Positions 6,649 to 13,090 of a stretch of 13,090 nucleotides of DNA are shown here, in pieces. Source of the DNA: Spirogloea muscicola. Its lineage: Eukaryota > Streptophyta > Zygnematophyceae > Spirogloeales > Spirogloeaceae. Below the pieces are notes generated by a model, which was given only the letters and a program-made list of their open reading frames with translations, did no database searches and was not told the DNA's origin. Location of the stretch: NCBI GenBank assembly GCA_009602725.1, contig WELB01000110.1:163776-176865 (forward strand), read 5' to 3'. The position numbers were made by a program, and so were the translations under genes. Within the stretch, counting starts at the first letter, position 1. Every line of letters begins with the position of its first letter.

Positions 6649-8858
6649 TTTGAGACGCCGCTGAGCGACGAGCTGGACATCGTGATCCCCACGATCCGCA
6701 ACCTGGACTTCCTGGAGATGTGGCGGCCCTTCCTCCAGCCGTACCACCTGATCATCGTCCAGGACGGCGACCCCTCCAAGGTCGTCAAGGTCCCCGACGG
6801 CTACTCGTACGAGCTCTACAATCGCAATGACATCAACCGCATCCTCGGGCCCAAGGTGATCTGCCGCCGCCACCGCCGCCTGCCACCACCGCGCCCGGTG
6901 CAGCGCGCCGCCTCTCCTGGCCGCCGCGTCTTCGATCGACTTCACATTGGCGATCGCAGCACCGATCCCACCTGATTAGCCACCGTCCGCTTGCGGATTG
7001 CCTGGCTGTTGGCCCTGGCCTGGCGAGGTGCAGGCCTCGTGCATTTCCTTCAAGGACAGCGCGTGCCGGTGCTTCGGCTACATGGTCTCCAAGAAGAAGT
7101 ACATCTACACCATCGACGACGATTGCTTTGTGAGCTGACGACGAGTTCCGCCTCTTAGCACTGGATCTGGCCAGCCTCCTGCTGCTAGAGATAGATCTAG
7201 CAGATCCGTCCTTTGTTCGGCACGGAGCAGCACAATGGTGGCCAACGTCAAGCTCCTTGTTTGCTAATGAGAAGCTCTGGAAGGGCTAGGTCATCTAATT
7301 TACCTAAAGCAGGGAGTGGTGGCGTTAGTCTGCCCCATCACACTGCCTACCCAGTTGCTGACAGAGGAAGGCAAATGCTTCGTGATATTTGCAGGTCGCG
7401 AAGGATCCCACAGGGAAGGACATTGACGCACTTTCGCAGCATATCAAAAACATGCTTACTCCCTCAACTCCCCACTTCTTCAACACGCTGTATGACCCTT
7501 ACAGGGAGGGCTGTGACTTCGTGCGCGGTTACCCTTTCTCCTTGAGAGAGGGTGTTCCCACTGCTGTTTCGCATGGCCTCTGGCTTAACATTCCGGACTA
7601 CGATGCACCAACACAACTTGTCAAGCCCAAGGAGCGCAACACACGGTTTGGAAGCCTCGCTTGGCACTCCAGCACATCTTCTGCCTTCGTCCTTAGCCCT
7701 TGTCATAACAGAGGCATCCCTTGCTCACTTGAAACCATTTGCCACTGTGGCCTACATGTAGACTCCTGGACCTGGCTGCTGCAATCCAGATCTTCGCACG
7801 GGAGATCAAGGGTTCTTTGTGCTGTAACTTTCTCATTTTGATCAAGTCTGTGATAAGTAAGTCAAGCAGACTCTTGGCCCCTTTGTGTTGCAGGTATGTA
7901 GATGCGGTTATGACCATTCCAAAAGGCACCCTTTTCCCTATGTGCGGCATGAACCTTGGCTTTGACCGTGATTTGATCGGGCCCGCAATGTACTTTGGCC
8001 TCATGGGAGATGGTCAGCCCATCGGCCGTTATGATGACATGTGGGCCGGCTGGTGTGTCAAGGTGAGCGTGGATGGATCTGTTGTAAGGGGTCGCCATTA
8101 AGAGTGGGGCTTAGGGCTCCACCAAAGCTGCAGACCTTACATGGTGTACAGACCTGACTCAACAAGTCAGACTGGCCTCCGTGGCATTCATGATGGCCTT
8201 ACCCAGCTTGTTCTGCATACGCTGCAGTGTTCCAGCCAAAAGGGAGCCCTCATTCACATCCTGTGCATTGCGGGTGCGTAACAGGTGATCTGCGACCACC
8301 TTGGATACGGTGTGAAGACTGGCTTGCCTTACATCTGGCACAGCAAGGCCAGCAACCCTTTCGTGAACTTGAAGAAGGAGTACAAAGGCATCTTCTGGCA
8401 GGAAGAGATCATTCCTTTCTTCCAGGTACCTGTCCACCTACCTGTCAAAGTCCCGTTGACACCCTGTTTCTGGCCGTTGGGCAGGAGATGTGTCACCCTT
8501 GCTTTCTGTCTGCTCACTGGAATTATATTAACTGAGATGAAAGGATGCTTGCAGCATGCTTGACCAAAAGCGAAGCACCTCTGCTGCGAGTCTGATGTAT
8601 TCATTGCTCTTCACCTCCACTCTCCAGCAAGTGAAGCTCTCCAAGGAGCTGAAGACCGTGGAAGATTGCTACATTGAACTGAGTAAGCAGGTCCGTGAGA
8701 AGCTCACGCCAGTGGATCCCTACTTCACGAAGCTGGCAGACGCCATGGTCACCTGGATCGAAGCCTGGACTGAGGTCAACTCCACAGAGATCAAGAACGG
8801 GCCATCCCGAACGAATCTCAATCCAGGCCCCCCTGCTGCTGCAACCCCTGCAAAGTAG
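6649..8858 (+). CDS. RGP: UDP-arabinopyranose mutase / reversibly glycosylated polypeptide (GT75), 5' partial
   Basis: Six exons join in frame: 6649-6855, 7034-7129, 7395-7645, 7894-8062, 8285-8425, 8628-8858 (stop TAG 8856-8858). All five introns are GT..AG. The visible product is 364 residues, about the full length known for plant RGP/UAM proteins. Diagnostic segments are [20 protein letters not shown] and [12 protein letters not shown] in exon 1, YTIDDDC in exon 2 (the DDD at 7115-7123 is the family's nucleotide-sugar/metal motif), [12 protein letters not shown] in exon 3 (the reversibly glycosylated Arg is reported in this region), [16 protein letters not shown] in exon 4 and CYIELSKQV in exon 6. 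Known role: interconversion of UDP-arabinopyranose and UDP-arabinofuranose, cytosolic or on the Golgi face. The start codon is not visible: the frame is open from 6397 without any ATG before the internal Met at 6718, and N6647 falls in codon TNG right before the conserved part. The true start is probably lost at the N or lies in an unseen upstream exon. Family assignment is near certain. Confidence 0.94.
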
Positions 8859-8881
8859 GACTTGATTTATTCCTGCTGCCT

Positions 8882-8886
8882 TGTAA
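8882..8886 (+). promoter_or_regulatory. Candidate TGTAA polyadenylation signal of the RGP gene
   Basis: TGTAA starts 24 nt after the TAG stop. UGUAA is the standard green-algal polyadenylation signal, normally 10-20 nt before the cleavage site. It is the only TGTAA between 8859 and 10226. If used, the 3' UTR would be very short, which is unusual, so it may be a chance match. No TGTAA is visible on the minus strand downstream of the synthetase stop. Confidence 0.4.
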
Positions 8887-8944
8887 CATGCCATCGCCAC
8901 TCTTGCAAAAGCCCAAGGCACTTCGTATGTGGCTGCTGGCCAAC

Positions 8945-8984
8945 GGGTGGGGTGGGGTGGGGGGGGGGGGGGAAGGGGAGAGGA
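8945..8984 (+). repeat. G-tract with G-quadruplex potential
   Basis: GGGTGGGGTGGGGT followed by about 14 G and GGAAGGGGAG, 87 bases after the RGP stop. Four or more G runs on one strand can form a quadruplex; also a site prone to length error in assembly. Confidence 0.7.
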
Positions 8985-9779
8985 TAGGGGGGCGGAATAT
9001 GGTAGCGCTTAACACGTTAAGCTGATGACATGATAGGAATGATTCTCATGCCACACTTCTAGCAGGTCAGTGCTGTTGTTGCAAGGGGTAGCTTAGACAA
9101 CCACAAAGGGCATGCAACAAGTCTTGTCAATTTGCTGAGAGAAGTGGCTGCATGATCTGCAGTCGTAAGTCCATTTTCCTGCCGGAGGGCAGGAACCCAT
9201 TAGCTCCACTTGGTGCCCCTTCACCTGTTACTCTCGTGTAGCCTTTTCTTAACAGTCTGGGGCAGGCTCGGCAGATGTCTGTTGTGAGCAATGCATTACT
9301 AAGCTCATTGCAAATGCTTCGAGTAGCTTGAGAGTGCCACATTGGGTTGTGTCTTGTGCTACTCTTGGTGGTTCATTGATGTACTTCGACTGGCATGCCG
9401 AGGAGAGCAGATGTAGATGCCACAACTGGTGAATTCAAAGCCAGCATCACTCCGCTGCCTGTGCTTTGGAATCTTTGATCCACGAAACATGGAAGCATTT
9501 GTTGTTGGAGCTTGGCCCCTTCGCTGACTTCACCATTGTGGGGCTTAAGTACAGGTTCTCACCAACACTGTCCACCAATTCAGTCAGCTTCTGCAGTACA
9601 TGGTCTATTGTTGGTAAAATACGAAATTGAGCAGCAATTGAAATACTGGGATCGGCTCTCGTTCAACGACAATAAGTACTTTGTGGTCTTTGTGCAGGTT
9701 CAGTTTGAGCGATGTAAGCGACGACCTAAACCCCATAATCATGTGCTGCAAAGTCATAGGCGAATCCTGCCACACACTT

Positions 9780-9833
9780 TGTGTCCTGAATGATAAGCAA
9801 CAATGATATGTGTCCTGAATCGATAACAACAAC
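9780..9833. repeat. 29-bp imperfect tandem duplication
   Basis: TGTGTCCTGAAT-GATAA-CAACAA occurs at 9780 and again at 9809 with small differences. Confidence 0.7.
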
Positions 9834-10226
9834 GGGCGACCTATGTTGGCAGCATAAGGAGGCGCTGCAAGCCTCGCTGCCACCACCCACAATGTTGGCG
9901 CAGGTGCACAAGCATTCAGCGCCCTCCGTAAACCTACCGTTGAAGGCGAGGTGCATACTACAGATGAGCATCTTAATGAGCGGTCATCAAGTCCATTTGC
10001 CGGGAACATCAGCAGTCATTCCCTAGGACTATTCTTGCTTATCTTGCAAGCTTGACCTTCACCTGAGCATCTACCATGACAGATTGTGATACGTTGTGAC
10101 TGTTTTGACCTGCAAAGTCAACCTCTCCTCTGAGTTGTTTACCACTTGTTGTGTGTGTCAGCCATGCATGCTCATCTGATCCTATGACATGTCCTTGGAC
10201 TTGGCAATTGGCAAACCTGAATTTAG

Positions 10227-13090
10227 TCATCGCTGCTCACCCTCTGCAATAAAGTGCCTGCGTAGCTCTCGCTTGTTTACTTTGCCCATGGCATTGCGTG
10301 GGATTGATGGGACCACTTTGAGGACCTGCGGCACCTGGCAAACGACTACTCCCTCAGCAAGGCCCCTACTCCATGTCACCGGTGACAGAACCAACACACG
10401 GAGGCCAGCAACAATGACAACCCAACAATGCAGGCACCGCTATTACATTGGCTTGCAAGGAATGATTGTGACATGAGAGTTGGGGTTCGCATGAGAGTTG
10501 AAATAATATGCTCAAAAGCTCAACGGACTCTAGGCTTTGCAACTTCAAACTGGGGGTTCAAGGTGATGGCTCAGGGGTTGAAGGAAATGGCCAACACGCA
10601 CCTTGTGACTCGCCATACGCGCAGAGGCCCAGGCTTGGAGCTCCTCCAGTGCAAGGCCGCCTGCACTATCCTCCAAAGCCACAACAGCCGCCACGCGCTC
10701 GCCGTACTCCGCATCAGGCAGGCCGAGGACGGCAGCCTCAGCAACAACAGGGTGCTGCATGAGCACGCACTCGACGTCCAACGCCGACAGCTTGTGGCCG
10801 CCGACCTTGAGGATGTCCACACTGGCACGGCCAAGGATGCGGAAGTATCCATCGCTGTCAGAAGTGGCAATGTCGCCCGTCCGGAAGAAGCCATCAGCGT
10901 CGAAACTCTTCGCGGTGGCCTTCAACAACCGAGCAGAAGGCAGCAAAATATGAGATCTGCCAGCATGCCAGCAGTGTGGGCTTACACTACCAAATCAGAA
11001 GGCGCTTGTGCTGACTGGCAAATATGGATGGGGCATTAAGCCCTTGGTCAGTATGAGAGTGTTCTCAACTATTTGACTCATTGTTAGTAAATAGATACAG
11101 TTCCATTCAGTAGACGCATCACTCTACAGATTGAGTCTAAGATAACGGCACGTACGTGACTTTAGGAGCCTAAGGATATTAGCGTGTAAGGTGGAGCGGT
11201 CAGGGTCAGCTTCTTGCGCATGGCCGCATCTGCAGACCTCAGGCTTGCCCCAGTACTCCTCGAACATCCCAGTGCTCCTGACGAGTAGCTCACCGGCGGT
11301 GCCTCTGCTGCTGCCTATGCCTTCTTCATCACTGTCCCTCCCATAGTCGATCTTGGCTGTCACACCAGGCAGGGGCAGGCCAACAGTGCCAGGCCGCCGC
11401 TCACCACACAGGGGATTGGACAGCGCCATCCCAAACTGCGCGCCGCTGGCCGCCAGAATGCCCAATAAGAGAGAGCACCGGCCTGCAAGACGCCGCGTGA
11501 CGCTGGCGGTACCAAACGGCGGTGGGCGCAGCTGCAAGACGTGCGCACCTCCGTCATGCCATAGCGCTCCAGGAGCACGAGTCCTGTGACCTCCCGCCAC
11601 CGTGCTGCCAGCGCCTCTGCACACGGCGCTGACCCGCACATCTGCACAGATTACGGGCTCTCGCAGGTCAGCGCCCACTTTCGGCCTCATACCTTGGCAC
11701 TGAGGGGGACTCGACAGACGCTGGTCAGCGACGGAGTTGTGGCGGGCAGGCGCAAGGACCATACTGGCATCCCACCATGAGACGGAGCTTGCTGGCGGCG
11801 GCCGACGCTGCAGCCTGCTCTTTGCGCGGCATGGCGTCATACGCCTGGAGCAGGCGCACATACATGGTCGGCACCTGGGGCGGCGCCATCATGCACACGG
11901 CCACCATGACTGCCTGAGTGCCACAACTCTTGCCAGGAGCTGGAAGTACATGATCGGCACCTGGACGTCATGCACGTGGTGATGGTGGCTGCTCAGCACC
12001 ACAGTCTTTGCCAGGTGCTGGAAGGCTGGCACGACGGTGTAGGAGGACACCCAGGCAAAGACGTACTTACGCCAGTGAAGACCGAGATGGCGGATACACT
12101 GTCGCTGTCGGCATTGCCGCCGGCCTCCTCAGCAGCACGGCGCCACTCAGCCCAGACCGCGGCAGGGCTGAAGCGCGGGAGCAGCCGCACCGCGGCGCCA
12201 GCAGCCAGCGGCGCGAGCAGCGCGTTCACGAGGCCGTGCACGTGGTGCAGCGGCAGCGCGCAGAGCACGGTGTCGGCGGGCCCGTAGCCCCAGGCCTCCG
12301 CCAGCGCCGCCAGCTGCGCTGCCAGGCCGGCGGCAGTGTGCACCGCGCCCTTGGGCGGCCCGGTGGTGCCGCTCGTGTACACGATGAGCTCCGCCGCGCC
12401 ACCTGAAACGCGGGCGCGAATCTAAAATGGGGCTTATGGTAAGTGGTGAACGTGGCACCAAGAAGGTGACGATGCTTAACCCCTGACCCTGAGCTGCGGT
12501 GCCACCAGCACTGACGGCGCAACGACTCTGAAAGAGGAGCTGCCACGGAGGAGCTGACCTTGGTCGCCTCGTGGCACGTCCTGGCCGGCCTCTGGAGGCA
12601 AGGCGCCGTCGTCGCCGTCGCCGTCGTGATCCTGGAACGCCTCGAAGGAGGCGGAGCACTCGAGGGCGAGCGGCTGCAGGTCGGCGCGGCGGCATGCCGG
12701 CGCAGTGACCACGGAGACTGCCTGCACATGGGTTGTCACTGAGGGCCTCAAGACAGTGAAAGGAGAGTTATGTATATATGTAAGTGGGTATTGAGTAATG
12801 GAGGGCCCGAGTGGCTAGGTACAAAGGCAAGCACATCGACAGGTGTACACCACCTGCCGCTGAGCTGACCCGCTCAGTGACCACGAGTCCGCACGTAGAG
12901 GCCGCTGACTGATGCCCGAAAACCGGACGGCAACTGACAAGCCCTTAGTGCCACCAGCTAAAGGGAGGGGGTTCGAATCCTCACTGCGTCGCGGAGAATG
13001 TGGCGCAGCTCGGCGGGCGGCAGCGCCGCGGGCGTGGGCACGGCCACGCCGCCGGCGCGCCAGGCGGCCAGGAGGGCGCCCACGAAGCCC
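10227..13090 (-). CDS. AAE13: Malonyl-CoA synthetase (AAE13/ACSF3-like acyl-activating enzyme), 5' partial
   Basis: Eight exons read on the minus strand: 13090-12985 (runs off the edge), 12721-12559, 12402-12071, 11874-11776, 11641-11549, 11435-11238, 10919-10602, 10334-10227 (stop TGA 10229-10227). They join in frame to 471 residues, with one split Gly codon between exons 2 and 3; all introns are GT..AG. Seen motifs: AWRAGGVAVP in exon 1; the ATP-binding P-loop YTSGTTGPPKGAVH and PLHHVHGLVNAL in exon 3; VPTMYVRLLQAYDAM in exon 4; LLERYGMTE in exon 5, continuing as FGMALSNPL in exon 6 (typical of the malonyl-CoA synthetase group); FRTGDIA and GRASVDILKVGGHKLSA in exon 7; PRNAMGKVNK with the C-domain catalytic Lys in exon 8. 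Known reaction: malonate + CoA + ATP to malonyl-CoA + AMP + PPi; plant homologues act in cytosol and mitochondria. Targeting cannot be judged because the N-terminus is outside the window. Exon 2 encodes a poorly conserved linker and is the least certain; substrate is inferred from family resemblance. Confidence 0.93.
11861..12025 (-). repeat. Tandem duplication carrying a second 3' splice site in intron 3 of AAE13
   Basis: The exon 4 acceptor with its first codons (..CCAG|GTGCCGACCATGTA, exon start 11874) has a copy 86 bp upstream in the intron (..CCAG|GTGCCGATCATGTAC, 11960). Flanks CTCCTGGCAAGAGTTGTGG and CACCTGGCAAAGACTGTGG are also duplicated. Use of the upstream site would add VPIMYFQLLARVV and then hit TGA before exon 4. 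Confidence 0.7.
12799..12965 (+). repeat. Second copy (D2) of the unknown repeat ORF, inside intron 1 of the malonyl-CoA synthetase gene
   Basis: Reads WRARVARYKGKHID and LTRSVTTS in the same frame as D1, ending at a TGA (12901-12903) at the homologous place; homology continues to about 12963. It lies antisense to the host gene within its first visible intron. Most differences from D1 are transitions, with A/T in D1 where D2 has G/C, as expected from methylated-C decay. It shows that the repeat-rich left half and the gene-rich right half share a dispersed repeat. Confidence 0.6.
12970..12980 (+). other. Isolated tRNA B-box-like sequence
   Basis: GGTTCGAATCC matches the pol III B box (TpsiC loop) exactly, 3 nt from the synthetase exon 1 donor on the opposite strand. 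No tRNA fold is present around it: no matching acceptor stem or A box at the right distance. Confidence 0.35.

Larger units (their letters stand above)
8859..10226. other. Intergenic stretch between two convergent genes
   Basis: No open frame here shows family motifs or splice-linked coding; the longest (about 134 codons, minus strand, 9605-10009) has no recognisable domain. It probably holds the 3' UTRs of both genes. It contains a G-rich tract and a short tandem duplication. Confidence 0.6.

Noticed and set aside
6856-6864. First bases of RGP intron 1 (GTGATCTGC) equal the first bases of exon 5
   Set aside because: Nine bases only, no wider homology; a donor-like coincidence.
10428-11039. 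203-codon plus-strand frame
   Set aside because: Shadow of exon 7 and adjoining introns of the minus-strand synthetase gene.
11124-11861. 245-codon uninterrupted minus-strand frame
   Set aside because: It runs through introns 4 and 5 and part of 3. Only 11238-11435 matches the enzyme family in this frame; exon 5 is read in another frame.
12809-12990. Possible tRNA gene using GAGTGGCTAGGT as A box and GGTTCGAATCC as B box
   Set aside because: The boxes are about 160 nt apart and no acceptor or anticodon stem can be formed; the A-box-like part belongs to the D repeat.

Overview
This is eukaryotic nuclear DNA, most likely from a green alga (Viridiplantae). The right half holds two intron-rich genes of plant type: a reversibly glycosylated polypeptide / UDP-arabinopyranose mutase and a plant-style malonyl-CoA synthetase. 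Introns are about 110-320 nt with GT..AG ends. A TGTAA motif, the usual green-algal polyadenylation signal, lies just after the first gene's stop. Genus and species cannot be read from the window.

Layout. Bases 1 to about 6400 contain no intact gene. They are a graveyard of repeats: decayed C-terminal pieces of non-LTR retrotransposons whose motifs fit a restriction-enzyme-like endonuclease domain; about 19 copies, in both orientations, of a short family called R1 here, with a conserved small hairpin; copies of a second module called X; several fold-back structures; and one clean 417-bp PIF/Harbinger-type MITE flanked by TTA duplications. A GC-rich leader (about 6400-6648), with a single undetermined base at 6647, leads into the mutase gene on the + strand (six visible exons, 6649-8858, no start codon visible). 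A 1.37-kb intergenic stretch separates it from the malonyl-CoA synthetase gene, which is on the - strand (eight visible exons, 13090 down to 10227) and runs off the right edge at its 5' end. The two genes are convergent.

Function. The mutase is expected to interconvert UDP-arabinopyranose and UDP-arabinofuranose for wall or glycoprotein glycans. The synthetase is expected to activate malonate to malonyl-CoA. Nothing suggests a shared pathway; they are neighbours only. A repeat-encoded open frame of unknown function occurs once in the left half and once in intron 1 of the synthetase gene, so both halves probably belong to one genome. I found no RNA gene, CRISPR array or novel multi-gene system. 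The most notable items are the retrotransposon relics, the structured R1 family, the MITE, and a duplicated 3' splice site in the synthetase gene.
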